This document shows, piece after piece, positions 1 through 10,740 of a stretch of DNA of 64,000 bases (within the stretch, counting starts at the first letter, position 1; each line of letters starts with the position of its first letter). The position numbers and the translations under genes were made by a program. The notes under the pieces were generated by a model that saw only the letters and a list, made by a program, of their open reading frames with translations, was not told the origin of the DNA and ran no database searches. The stretch comes from Leishmania donovani (taxonomy: Eukaryota > Euglenozoa > Kinetoplastea > Trypanosomatida > Trypanosomatidae), in assembly GCF_000227135.1 (NCBI RefSeq), contig NC_018258.1, positions 1,345,224 through 1,409,223 on the forward strand, given 5' to 3'.

Positions 1-1042
1 AGGGCGGTGGCGGTGGCGGTGACCGCACACGTCCGTGCCGGAGCAGGCGTCGACTACAGCAGCTATGGTGAGACGCAAGTTCTGTCACCGTGTGCCGACG
101 AGCACGCACGTGTCCAGCCATCCTCGCACCACGAGAGAACAGGTGCGGCGATGGATGTGAGAAAAGAGACCAAGAACAGAGGCGGGGCAGGGGTTGGGGT
201 AGCAGACACACCGGCAGCACCGAGGGGGGGGGAGGGAGGGGGGACGACGGGGAGAGGTGTGGGAGGAGCACCAAACGCCAAGATACCTTCCCCTTGCCCC
301 TTTCCCGCTTTGTGTGCGTGTGGCTCTTGGTTGCCCTAACGTATTAAGCCATTGTTGTCTGAGCGCATCACCAACCGCAACACGTGAGGGAGGGAGGGAG
401 GGACGCCAGAGAAGCGCAAGAAAAATAAAGGAAAGGAGTGATTGACATATGCAAGTACACATACACGTACACATACACAGCCTCACTGGAGCGCACGGTG
501 CCCTATACGCAGTTGCATGCGCATCGGCGTGCACTGGGGACGCGTTTCGTGAGTGGGTGAGTAACGAAGTCGCCAAGAGCCCCCCCTCTCTCCCCCACAG
601 AAGACCAAACAAAACAATGATGAGGTACACGTCTAATCACACGTAGGTTCGAGAACACAAGAGGGGAAAAGAAAAAGGAAAGAGGAGAGACATGAAAAAA
701 CAAGAGATGCCGTGATGATGCACTGGACTGCCCCCGCGATGTCGCCCCCGCCCCCACTCTCACCACCCCATACGACGGCCCCTTCTACGTCGTGCTAAGT
801 GAGCAGCGCGGTGAGCGCGTCTCGCGTACACGCACGCGCGCACACAAAAGGCAGCGAGCGAGCGAGAGAGAAAGATTGTCAGCCGACAGGAGATTCACTG
901 GGCACACCCACGAAGGAAAGGAAGAGGGTAGAACAGAAAGGAGCGGGTGCAGGGTGTCACCGCATCATCGGCGAGACCTCATCACTCTCTTGCCGAGCTC
1001 GATTCTGCACCGCCCTTTACTATCCTACTGCACGCTGCTACT
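1..1042. other. Intergenic, downstream of the RRM gene
   Basis: No supportable gene. This would hold the 3' UTR of the RRM protein gene and spacer. It contains G-runs (about 223-245), a CA-rich stretch near 455-480 and purine-rich tracts on the + strand. ORFs here are low complexity on both strands. Confidence 0.6.
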
Positions 1043-1984
1043 TTACGGTCCACTCGTCACTGTAAAGGTGGACGCAGCCATGATGAGGTCCTCGTCGGGC
1101 TCCGGGGCGGTGTAGCGGGCAGTGTGGCGGAACCGGCTCGGGTCCGCAGCGGTGCTCTTCTTCACTTCCTCGCTCATGTTCCAGAAGGACGACGTCGAGC
1201 CACGGCCGAGGTCGCCGCTGCTGGCGCTCTCGTGCGGTGGCATGCCGCGGTGCTTGGTGTAGCCCGTCATGCTGTTGGCGGCACCGCCCATGCTGTAGAG
1301 CTGGTTGCGGTTGCCGAGGTTGTAGAGGTTGTCGTAGCTGCCGTAGTACTGCACTTCGGGGTGGTCGATGTGCGGGGCCATGGCGCGAAGGCCACGGGCC
1401 GGGTTGCGCGTGTAGCGCATCGAGGAGATGTCACCGCTCGACTGCGAGGACCGGATGGCTGGCCCAGTCGCAGACACAGTAAAGCCGCCGCCGTTGTTGA
1501 GGGCAGGCGACGAGTAGGTACTCGCGCCGCCGCCGGTGATGTGGGAGTACTGCCCCGGCATGTTGTTGCTTCCGGTGCCGGTGCCGGACGGGTTCGTGCG
1601 GCGCATGATCTCCGCCTGCGTCTTTTGCCAGCGCCCCCACGGAGTGCACTCGGGGCTCTTGTCCGCGTAGCTCACCTGGATGTAGCGTACCTTGTTCTCC
1701 TCCTCGTCTGGTGACGAGAAGGTGAACACGTTGTGCAACGCGGCGATGGCTGCATCCGCCTCCGTGGTTGTCTCGTACCAAACAAACGCCGTTGGGATGC
1801 GGCGCTCCTCGTTGGGCGTCACGGTGGTGGAGTGGCGGACGATGTTGAGGTGCAGGATCTTGCCATAGCAGCTGAAAACGGGGTAGAGGTCCTGCTCCGT
1901 GACGTAGGGCTCCAGCTGGCCAACAAAGATGCGTGCTTTCGACTGAGACACGGCGTACCGCGAGGGGCGGGCGTTGTGTGACAT
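1043..1984 (-). CDS. RNA-binding protein with one RRM domain
   Basis: The protein is 313 aa. One RNA recognition motif covers about residues 17-107: an RNP2-like IFVGQL at 19-24 and a divergent RNP1 (IPTAFVWY) at 63-70, whose aromatic Phe and Tyr keep the stacking positions. The C-terminal two thirds is low complexity, rich in Gly, Ser, Asn, Tyr and Thr, typical of trypanosomatid mRNA-binding regulators. Such proteins carry much of the gene control in these organisms because transcription is polycistronic. The start ATG at 1984 is preceded by a strong poly-T tract on the coding strand (2086-2115) and a candidate AG splice acceptor, supporting this start. The stop is TAA at 1043-1045. The RNA target is unknown. 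The RRM call is firm; any specific RBP name would be a guess. Confidence 0.88.
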   Translation of the reverse strand: MSHNARPSRYAVSQSKARIFVGQLEPYVTEQDLYPVFSCYGKILHLNIVRHSTTVTPNEERRIPTAFVWYETTTEADAAIAALHNVFTFSSPDEEENKVRYIQVSYADKSPECTPWGRWQKTQAEIMRRTNPSGTGTGSNNMPGQYSHITGGGASTYSSPALNNGGGFTVSATGPAIRSSQSSGDISSMRYTRNPARGLRAMAPHIDHPEVQYYGSYDNLYNLGNRNQLYSMGGAANSMTGYTKHRGMPPHESASSGDLGRGSTSSFWNMSEEVKKSTAADPSRFRHTARYTAPEPDEDLIMAASTFTVTSGP

Positions 1985-2053
1985 GGCTGGTGAGTCTGCG
2001 AGGGGTAGAGGGTGAGGGAGAGCTTGGAGGAGGGAGATGATGTACTCGTTGCG

Positions 2054-2118
2054 CTACGCAGCACGCAGGAGCGCGGAGGTGCGACGAAGAACAAAAAAAA
2101 AAACAAAAAAAAAACCGC
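2054..2118 (-). promoter_or_regulatory. Polypyrimidine tract and trans-splice acceptor candidate for the RRM gene
   Basis: On the minus strand two runs of T separated by single G residues (2086-2115) are followed by the first AG at 2054-2055, about 70 nt before the ATG. This is the arrangement used for spliced-leader addition in kinetoplastids. The exact acceptor is inferred. Confidence 0.55.
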
Positions 2119-2793
2119 GTCGGAGACACGTTACAAGGGAAGAAGTGATGTTCAGCAGATCTGGTTGGCGACGTGAAACAGCTCACAACGCCAGCACACG
2201 CGCCCAAGCAAAAGCAGTTTAGTTAAACGAGTCAACCGATAGATAGACAGGCGGATCCGACTCTACGTATAGGCGAATGGTGCTGATCGTGCTACGAGTT
2301 TTATGGGCGGCTCGAGAGGGGCGGAGGGGAAACAGACAGAGACGGAGGGAAAGACGCGAAGGAGTGATGGTGGTGGCCGGCTCCGCGTGATCGTGTCGCG
2401 CAAGTACAAGCGAAAAAGAAAATGAGACAAGGTATTTATAAACGTCACGTACTTTAAGACAGGCACGTCGAGAGGAACAACGCTCGACTTGAACGGCTCG
2501 CCCCTTTTTTTCCGGACCTTTTCCCTCGTCTGAAGAGGGAGAGGTATGCAGCACACACAACAACCAAAAAAAAACAAAGGCGCGGATCGCTCGATGGTCC
2601 TCTCACAGGCGCATGCTCCTGCACTTGCACACACACACACACAGACACGCAGAGAGAGAAAGAGAGACAGGCAAACGGAGGAACACGCGGCTGCCTGTGA
2701 CTACACGAGGAAACAAAACAAAACAGAAACGAGAGAGGCGAGAGTGAGTTGTCGAGAGAGATGCGTAGCAGCTGCGTTAGACCCTTTTCTCCC

Positions 2794-2795
<2 letters not shown>

Positions 2796-2827
<32 letters not shown>
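2796..2827. repeat. (CA)n microsatellite
   Basis: Uninterrupted CA dinucleotide run, read as (TG)n on the transcribed strand. Confidence 0.95.
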
Positions 2828-2828
<1 letters not shown>

Positions 2829-3387
2829 CCGACGACGACAAGAATCAAAAATGAGGAAGGTGAAAACAAAACGAAAGCGAGACACCCAAAGAACGCCGGG
2901 AGAGAGGGAGGGAGGGAGGGACAAGGGATTGAGGGCGATCGGAAGGATGCACGGGGGGAGAGACAGCTGAAGCGCACTCAGAGAGAGAGAAGGGCGACAG
3001 CGTGGCGAAACAGATGAAGAAGCGGGGCGGAAGAGAGAGAGGGGAGAGAGGAAAGGAGAGAGAACACAGGGGAGCGAAGGAAAGAGAGCTAGACAGCAGC
3101 AGCAGCAGCGGAGTGGAAGGAGATGGAGAGGAGAGAGGGAAGATACAAACAAACACACGCCCCTGTGTCGCAGACACCACTACGGGCCGCTACCACACCA
3201 AGAGCGTAGCAACAGGCGCAGCAGTGGATGAAGCGGCAGCGAAGACACTAGAGCAGACGGAGAGCAAAGAGAAAACGAAGCGGCAGAATGAAGGGTCGGG
3301 GAGGGAGGGGAGGTGCGCGTGTGTGTGTGTGTCAACAACGTGTGTGCTCAAGTGGGTATGTGTGGTCTGCTGTTGTCGCTCTCTCTC

Positions 3388-3414
3388 ATATATATATATA
3401 TATGTATATATATC
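3388..3414. repeat. (TA)n microsatellite
   Basis: TA dinucleotide run with one G interruption in an otherwise GC-rich spacer. Confidence 0.9.
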
Positions 3415-4441
3415 CTTGTGCTAGAGATGATGGGGGCGTGGCTACCTAGACCGTATTTCAAGTGCGTGCGGGGTATGTCGTCGCGTGAATGACCGCAACA
3501 ACTGTGACGGGGTCTACGCGGCGGTTGCGTGCGTGGCGGCGAACAAGGCGAGCAGGTCGTTTTGCCCGTTTGTTTGTCTGGTGAGCGTTTCTCCGTGGAT
3601 CAGCGCGAGCGAGGCCACGCAGTGCCGCGCGCAAAAGGAAGGGAGCTACAGGCTGAATGATGGACTTGGACAAGGTGGGGAGTGGAGGAGGAGGAAGGGG
3701 AAGAGGAGAGAAGCGAATTAGGAGTCCCACGTACGCCCACGGGAAGAAAGGAACGGAGAGAAACACGCACACACACCCACGAGGGAGGACGCACGAGTCA
3801 CGGGCGCAGTGAGCGGGCGTGTGGAAGCAGCGAAAGACGAGATGGAAACAACAAAAAAGGGGGTAACGGCAACACCAAGAAACGAGAACAGGAATGTCAG
3901 AGTGAACGCAAACAAAATTTCTTCGATGTGGGTCGGCATGAGAGGTTGTACGCAGCGCACGGCATCCATGCGCGCGTGGATAAGGGAGCGAGAAAGAGGG
4001 AGGGACGAACGGAGGAGTATGGGAGGAGACGAAAGGCGTCAAGAATAAGAGCAAACCGACAAGCTGATGGGCATTGAACAGTGTTGCGGGCTCACAAGAG
4101 GCGAGACTCCAATCACCTGCGTGCAAACGCAGAGTCTCGCGCTAGCTGGAATGGGAGGAAGAGGGGAGGGTAGCCGAGGCTTAAAAAAAAGGCTTCCCTC
4201 AATGGAGTTGAACACAACAGCGGCCCGGAGTTGCGAATTCTGGAGACGTGCTAGTCGATCGTACAACCCCCCCTCTGCGCTGAACACAAGAAGAGAGCTT
4301 GGGCCGTGAGCAGCTTCTCGCCCCTCGTGCGTCTTTTCGTTTTGGTGACGGCGGGGAGGGGGATAGGTGGAACGCTTCTTTCGGTTCTCTTCTGCAGAGA
4401 TGATCGTAATATACAGGTGCACCAAGCAGCCACAGATACAG

Positions 4442-4468
4442 ACACACACACACACACACACACACACA
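4442..4468. repeat. (CA)n microsatellite
   Basis: CA run just downstream of the stop of the small acidic protein gene (4524), probably within its 3' UTR. Confidence 0.95.
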
Positions 4469-4523
4469 TGCATTGCTTCCTTCCAGCTTCTCTTTCCTTT
4501 TCACTTATTTTCCTTCATGGAAC

Positions 4524-5024
4524 TTACTCATCATTGAAGAAGGCCATGGCTTCCTCGTCCACGGCGTCTGTCCATTCCTCATCTTTCCCTGTCGCCTCCG
4601 CTATAGTCATTTCGGCAGCCACACCCTTAGTCGTGTCTGCAGATAACGCCGGAGGCAGCGCAAAACTAGCGGCGGCGCTTGGCCCCTCTGTCGCCATGAT
4701 AGATTCTTCTGTGGTGGTCTCCACAGCCCCGGCGACGACGTTGACCATTGCCGCCTTCGATGTTCCCGAATGCGTCGATTTCGCCTCTGCGACGGTGATG
4801 TGGAGCGGTGCCGCGTGCACGAACGCACCTTCGGCGGCAAAGAAGAGGATTTGCTGCGCCGATGTGGCATCGAATGGTAGCGACGAGGTCAACCGGTGAC
4901 GATGCCGCCCCGCAGTGCTGCTAGAGCTGTGTTGGTCGTCACGGATAGATCCGGTCGAGTGCGCAGCTTCGACAGCGATATGGAGAGACACGGGAGCCTC
5001 ATGCCAGCACACCTCTCTGTTCAT
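4524..5024 (-). CDS. Small acidic hypothetical protein
   Basis: Not recognised. From the ATG at 5024 the product is 166 aa (start MNREVCWHEAPVS). The frame is open upstream, but that part reads like spacer translation, so the internal Met is preferred. The protein is rich in Ala, Ser, Thr and Glu, with no predicted membrane span or known domain. It ends in an acidic, aromatic tail (EEWTDAVDEEAMAFFNDE). The tail and the codon choice set it apart from the random ORFs around it. Orientation agrees with the transcription unit. Function is unknown; coding status is likely but unproven. Confidence 0.5.
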   Translation of the reverse strand: MNREVCWHEAPVSLHIAVEAAHSTGSIRDDQHSSSSTAGRHRHRLTSSLPFDATSAQQILFFAAEGAFVHAAPLHITVAEAKSTHSGTSKAAMVNVVAGAVETTTEESIMATEGPSAAASFALPPALSADTTKGVAAEMTIAEATGKDEEWTDAVDEEAMAFFNDE

Positions 5025-7643
5025 GATGATTCCTCCGCGCGCCCCAAATCTCACTACAGCACATGCAGCTTCGAGTAGGAAAAGTGCGGTCGGAGAAAGA
5101 CAACACAAAACGGCGGACGGTAGTTGTGACGCGCGTGGGCGATGGTCACGGCGAAAAGAAGCAGAAGAGAGGGAGAGAGCGACCAGTGGATAAGAGCATG
5201 CCCTCCCCCGACACACATGTATAGTGGGCATTCGAGTATAACTGCAGTGGGTGGAGCGCCGGTGCGTTTTCGTGAAGGAATTCACGCGCTTGAGCAGAGC
5301 AGAGACGAGAAGATCTCGCCTCTATTCTGTTCAGCTAATGCAGCCTGCGCTGCTCATCACACGCAGGACCGTGGGAAGTGCGCCGACGGCGGGTCATGGG
5401 ACTCGCCATGGTCGCGGTGTTGCTCAGCTGAGTTTTAGCCGTGTTCTCCGAGCGCAGTCCGAGAATAAGAGGATGTAAGAGCCCTTGACCGCAAGAAAGG
5501 GTGCTTCCATGTCCCCCTCTCTCTGATGGAGCTCGTGCGTTTTCGTTTTCAGGTGTAGCTCTCCTCTTTCTCAGCTAACGGTAAAACGTGGATCCTACAG
5601 CCGCCGCCGCCTCTTCACTAAAGGCGTAAACAATCCCACTCACATGCAGTCGTGAAGCCGACCCACAACGTGGCAACCACAAGAGCCGTCGCACGGGGTC
5701 AGGGAGGGAAGGAGCAGGGATACAGCGAACAGAGACAGAGCTGCGCACGTGAGGATTCGCCGTCCCAGATCCGGAAAAGGAAAGCAACAAAGGCGAAAAT
5801 CATAGTTACACCACAGATGGAAGGCTGCATTACAGGTACACGACCACTCAGCATACGTGTGCACGCAAGCGGGCACGTGGGAAGAGGCGAGAGAGTTGCA
5901 ACAGGGACACGCGCGAAGGGGTCTCTTGCGAGAGGCGACTATGAGGGGGGCGCGCTGCCCACCCGAACACGCATCGCATTCTCCTCGAGCAGGCGCGAGG
6001 GGTGCATTACTTAAATCCGTGCTTGCTTTCACACACGCAATTTCGATTCTTTTCAGACAAGGCGGGTTTCCTTTCCTTCCATGCCTGCACAGAAATATAA
6101 AGGGCACCTATGCAATTTGCGTGCACACAGAGGCACACGTGCACGGACGCACCACCACTGCGGCACCATTCCTCGCGCGCCAGAGGAGAAGCCGTAAGCA
6201 AACTACCACGCTCCCTTTCCAGAGCCAGGCTAGCACCTTCATCTCAACAAGCCCCAGGTGGCTGCACACAATGACTAAAAGAGGAAGCAATCCTCAGAGA
6301 GAGAAGAGAAGAAGGGAAGAGCGCAGATACAATATATCGGCGATGCAACTTCACACGTGCTCACAGAGACACCGACACTCCCGCAGCACACCACGAGACG
6401 GACGAAAGCGAGGAAGGGGAGGGGGGAGGGGGGAGGGGGGAGACCCCAAACACCACCAAAACGCTCCGTGCAGGCTCACAGCAGTGCGCGAAAACAGGAA
6501 AACGGGGGAGGGGATGGGGGAGTGCGACGTCAATGACAGAGCCGCAAGGCGGCTAAAACGGCCCCGCTGCAGCGTACCGTATAGTAAAGAATACGCCACC
6601 CGCTTTTCCCCTCGCTTTCTCTCATCACTGGGTCTGTTCGAATGGCGCATGGCATGTGTGCACACGCCAGCTAGCCGGCCGCACTACTTCGTCCAGGGGG
6701 AGAGGAAAGGGTGAAGGGGAATAAAAGGGGCAAGGGAAACCGCACCAACACGACAGTGATGCGGAGATGCGAGGGCAAAACAGTGAAGGCCATACACACA
6801 GCCACACGAGCCCCCTACGAGCCCACGCACCCCAATTCAAACGAAACAACGCAAATCTACGGAAGGCAGAGGGCTGGGGGACAGTGGAGGGGGACCGCAC
6901 CCTCTGACTTGGTCCATGATGCGGATAAACGGATCCGACAATGGGCCCCAAGCAAAAGGCACAGACACACACAAAGGGTGGGGATAAAGGCGCAGCACGG
7001 CCAGCGACGACGTCCATACGCACATACGCATGCTCTAGACAGGGAGGGGGGGGGCGGAGAAAATGGAGGAGCACACACATTGGAGTCATTAAGGAGTGGG
7101 TGGGGAGGGCGGCGGTGGAGCAACGAGCGGGAGCTTAAATCGGAACGTGGGGGGGGGGAAGCTAGGGGAGGAGGTGGTGGTGAATGGGACACGGAAGGGA
7201 GAGAAAGAGTCAGAAAGGGGAAAGGGGAGGAGTGCAGTGTGGTGGGGTGGGGTGGGGTTTCGCTACGCAGAGGAAGAGAAACAAAGGAAAACGAAAGGAG
7301 GCGTGTGAATGACCGGAGACGTACAGCTGTGTGTTTGCGCGTGCCTGCTCTCTCGCTGCGGTGCCCTGCCCCTGCGGTGGGCGGTGCCGACGACACCGTA
7401 TGCGTACCGACAAGAAGAAAGGAGAGGCGCGCGCAGAAATGCGGTAGTGGTGCAGCACGCGCGCACCACAACAAACAATAAGAGGGACGGGGCACCGGGG
7501 AGGAAGAGGAGAAGGGCGAAGCGCCGAGCGCTTGTGCTCATGTGCGATACGAACTGTTTCCACGTGCCTGTGTAGCTCTGGAAGTGGTCGTGGTGGCGGA
7601 GCGCTCGCGAAGGGAGAGGCGTACCAGAGAGGGGCACGGTGAC
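5025..7643. other. Intergenic, G-run rich
   Basis: About 2.6 kb without a supportable gene. The + strand has many G-runs, the strongest at 6416-6440, and GA-rich blocks from 7120 to 7260. ORFs on both strands are Arg/Gly- or Pro/Ser-rich translations of these tracts. Confidence 0.6.
6416..6440 (+). repeat. Four-tract G-run, G-quadruplex candidate
   Basis: Four G-tracts of 4, 6, 6 and 6 bases separated by single A residues. On the transcribed strand the RNA would carry the complementary C/T tract. Confidence 0.7.
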
Positions 7644-8357
7644 TTACATCACTATGCAGCATCCGTGCTTATCCTTCTCCTTGCCCTTGATCATCGGGTG
7701 CGCATCATTGTTCTCGTGAGGCGCCGCATTATCCTCCATTTCCTGGTTAGCCTCCTCGATGACAGCAGCGGAGTCGCTCCCTGTCAACTCCATTTCCACC
7801 CGAGAGGCCGCGTCGGTGAGCCTCCCGGATCTCTCGGCCTCTTCGGCCGCGGGTGAGGGTTCTGTCGGCGGCTCATGATCGACTGCCTCCTCGACAGCGG
7901 GCTGCATGGCCAAGCCGTTGGCGGGCAGCTCCGGCTCTGGACACTGCTTCTCCGGGCTAACACGACCATCTTCGGCAGTCGACATAGCGGCGGCTTCGGG
8001 CATGGCTTTAGGGGTGGCGTTCGGCATCTCGCTCTCCTCCAGCTGCGTGTGGGTATGGCTCTTGCGGGCCTCGCGAGAGAGGCTTCGCCTGCGGCGTACC
8101 TCATTCGGCATCCGCACCAACACGCGCGAGACCGTCTGCTTCGGCGCCGCCTCGCCGTAGGAAATGATCGGTGCCTCGTGGGACCCGTTACGCGCCTGCG
8201 ACGATTGACGAGAGCGGCGGCGCTCCCTCACCTCCTCGGGCAGCGTCACGTGCACCTGGTTCTCCGCTGCCATTTCTTTGGCAGCCATCGCTTGCTCGGT
8301 CGAGTGCTGCTGCGAGATCTCGTTGACGGCGACTGCCCCTCCGGTCTGGCTGAGCAT
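7644..8357 (-). CDS. CaaX-box protein with a duplicated basic motif, probably prenylated
   Basis: The product is 237 aa from the ATG at 8357 (MLSQTGGAVAVNE). It ends in KHGCCIVM, so the last four residues (CIVM) form a CaaX box; Met in the last position favours farnesylation in known systems. The adjacent second Cys could be palmitoylated and the preceding Lys-rich stretch (KGKEKDKH) would help membrane binding. Residues 35-56 and 79-98 repeat a pattern: V-x-V-x-x-P-x-E-V-R followed by an Arg cluster, Ser, and Ala-Arg. The rest is Glu/Ala/Pro-rich and probably disordered. No enzyme domain is visible. It is inferred to be a lipid-anchored peripheral membrane protein, perhaps of the plasma or flagellar membrane. 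The family is not recognised. The frame is open upstream, but that part looks like translated spacer. Confidence 0.75.
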   Translation of the reverse strand: MLSQTGGAVAVNEISQQHSTEQAMAAKEMAAENQVHVTLPEEVRERRRSRQSSQARNGSHEAPIISYGEAAPKQTVSRVLVRMPNEVRRRRSLSREARKSHTHTQLEESEMPNATPKAMPEAAAMSTAEDGRVSPEKQCPEPELPANGLAMQPAVEEAVDHEPPTEPSPAAEEAERSGRLTDAASRVEMELTGSDSAAVIEEANQEMEDNAAPHENNDAHPMIKGKEKDKHGCCIVM

Positions 8358-9018
8358 GATGAGGGAGCTGTAGCGGTGAAAAAAGAGGCGTGTGTTTAAC
8401 AGCGTGAGGGAGGAAAGGAGAGGGGGATGGGGGTGGAGCTGCAGCAATGAGGGCCGTGTGGGGTGATGGTGGGTGGGCAGGACGGGGAATGGCACTGATG
8501 TGTACGCGCACCAAAGGAAGTGCTAAATGAACAAACAAGGAACTCGCTGGCGCGGAGACGGAGAAGCGCGATGTGGCGATGCAGTGATGGTGGTGGCGGG
8601 CCGATGGCGAAGATGATCAAGCATGCCCTCTATCTCTGCCCATCACACGATGTTTGCGTCCATGTACGTGTTGACGCAGCGGAAGTCATGAGGGTTGTGG
8701 AGAACGAGAGAGAGAGTTCTAAAAGATGCAGCGATAGGGGGGGGTGCACACCAATGGTCGTCGAAGGAAGCGAGGGCAAGAGTAAGCGTCTTCGACCACC
8801 GAGGTGGCACAAGCTGCATGACAATGCACACCGCACTACCGCCAGTACCATACCGCGCGTCCCAGAGTCGATCACGGCATGCGGACGATGTGCCCTCCCC
8901 CTTCTTTGGAGAGATTTCGCTGCGCTCATGCCGTCTAGCGGAATGAGCGCATCACGTCCGCGGAGAGAGGGGAGGGAAAGCCAAAAGCCAGCGTCGAGGG
9001 AGGTGTGTGTGTGTGTGA

Positions 9019-9045
9019 AGGGAGGGAGGGAGGGAGGGAGGGAGG
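9019..9045 (+). repeat. (GGGA)n simple repeat
   Basis: Consecutive GGGA/GGAG tetranucleotides; potential G-quadruplex on the template strand. Confidence 0.85.
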
Positions 9046-9469
9046 AGGCGCAGGGAAGCCATCGGCAACGTTAGCGCCACCGACGGCAAAGCAAGGCGTG
9101 CACGGGCGGAAGAGAACGAGTAAAACGGTTCGTAACGACGGGGCCCAAGGAGCCACAGCGGCCGCGGCAAGAGGGCCGTCTCGCTCGCCGTGCAGCCCGT
9201 TGCCCTACACTACACGGTGGCAGATGCGGCATACATGTGCACGCAAGTAGCACTGACGGAATGATGATAAGGAAAGGTAGAGAGGCGTGGCTGAGTCGCC
9301 CGTCGATCACAGAGGTGTTCACATACAGAAGAAACAGGCGGCTGGACGCCTTTCGCCACCCTCTAGCGGACAACGGCACTCAAGAGAACTAGCGGGAGTT
9401 TATGACGTTCATCCTGGGGTACTCAGCACCGGCAGGCTATTCCAGGCCCTTGAGCCGTGCAACTCTGCG

Positions 9470-9471
<2 letters not shown>

Positions 9472-9500
<29 letters not shown>
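9472..9500. repeat. (CA)n microsatellite
   Basis: Uninterrupted CA run immediately downstream of the M20 peptidase pseudogene. Confidence 0.95.
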
Positions 9501-9503
<3 letters not shown>

Positions 9504-9524
9504 CACATTCTTGTGCATCCCGTA

Positions 9525-10740
9525 CTACGCTGAAGCAGAAAAGAAAAGAGCCCACACTAGATGCTTTACAGGGGCAGCCATCCCCTTCCCCATCGCAGCA
9601 CGCTGCACCAGCTCCTCCGTGAGCTTCTCGCGCTTCTTCAGGAACACCACCTCTGTGCACGCGCTCGCCATGTGGCCACAGTAGCCGCCGGAGGCAACAA
9701 TGATGATAGGCATGCCCAGCGCTTGGAGGACGATGCCACTCCGCGCCACTAGCGAGCCCACGCACGGTGTGGTTATCGCGGGTCTCGCGCACAGCGTGGA
9801 TGAGCGCTGTCTCCTCAGGGGAGTCGAAGGCTGGCACGGACCCCATCGAGTTGATCTCTGCAGACACCTCCCCGCGCACTCCGCGCGCACCGCACACAGA
9901 ATCGCGCTGTCGATGTACGTTTTCACCGCACTCTCCACATGCTTTGCCGCTGCCGTTTGCGTAACACACACACGCGCATGCTGAAGTCGAGTCCAAACAC
10001 CGCAGGCACGGCATTTCTGCCCTTGATGAGGCACACGGACAAGGAGTAGAAGGGGCGCTGATATTCGAAGGCGTGCGGGCTGCGCCTGCCCCGCTCAAGC
10101 CCGATCTCACGGACTTCGGTGATGATTCGCGTGGCTGAAGCAGTGAAGTTGCAGCTCGCCTCTATCAGCCCCATCGCCGAGCGGATCGCGTTGTCATGTA
10201 CCTTCACGTTCCACGCGCTGAATCCCTTGCTGCCCCCTCACCCGGTCTGCGTGAAAGCCGCCGTTACCGACGAGGCAGCCATCCGCCTCGAGGCTCTGAA
10301 GTTTGAGCTGCGCCATAATGACTGGAGCGTCCACGCAGCCGACCCCTTCGCCGTATGAAAAGACGAAGCGCGCCAACTTCTTAGACTCCGAGTTCGTAAA
10401 GGCAAATGGTGGAGTCGTCCACAGGCCAAGAAATTCCTTCATGCCACACATACGGCGACCTTACAGCTTGCCATTCTTCTCTGTCGCAACGAACGGGCTC
10501 GTGTCCCACTTACGCCCATCCACCGGCACAATGTCCATGCGGCCAGACATCACAACACCGGGTTGACTCGCGTCGTTCGATGCAGGGAGCGTGGCGGACA
10601 GGTTGGCGTGCATCTTTCCCGGAGCGTGAATGTAGGTGAATGCGATGCCGAGCGTCTTTAGGTGTGCCTTCATGTAGTCAAGAAGTGGAGTGCTGCAGCT
10701 GCGACTAAGAGAGCTGAGGCTGAAGGGCTTCTTGGGTCAC
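9525..10740 (-). pseudogene. Decayed acetylornithine deacetylase-like M20 metallopeptidase
   Basis: Several frames together read as an ArgE/glutamamyl carboxypeptidase-like M20 protein. The N-terminal part is open from about 10734 to 10464 and contains HAPGKMHANLSATL and the active-site region SGRMDIVPVDGRKWDTSPF. The family has SGHMDVVPVDG there, so the metal-binding His is Arg (CGC for CAC). The next conserved segment (NGKLYGRG in relatives) is cut by an in-frame TAA at 10461-10463. The same frame then continues with FVFSYGEGVGCVDAP to about 10194. A frameshift follows into KVHDNAIRSAMGLIEASCNF, which matches the family's Asn/His-rich dimerisation region. Another shift leads to the C-terminal GMPIIIVASGG segment. 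At least one nonsense codon, two frameshifts and one lost ligand are visible, so it cannot make an active enzyme. Intact relatives act in arginine/ornithine metabolism or peptide cleavage. Confidence 0.85.

Larger units (their letters stand above)
1985..4523. other. Intergenic with CA and TA microsatellites
   Basis: About 2.5 kb between the small acidic protein gene and the RRM gene. It holds a (CA)n run at 2796-2827, a TA-rich run at 3388-3414, a (CA)n run at 4442-4468 and long purine-rich (GA) stretches, which are polypyrimidine on the transcribed strand. No convincing coding sequence was seen. Confidence 0.6.
8358..9524. other. Intergenic with a GGGA repeat and (CA)n
   Basis: Spacer between the CaaX gene and the M20 peptidase pseudogene. 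It contains a (GGGA)n run at 9019-9045 and a (CA)n run at 9472-9500. No gene is supported. Confidence 0.6.

Noticed and set aside
640..660. GGTTCGAG-like T-loop motif suggesting a tRNA
   Set aside because: There is no matching acceptor or anticodon stem around it and no A-box upstream.
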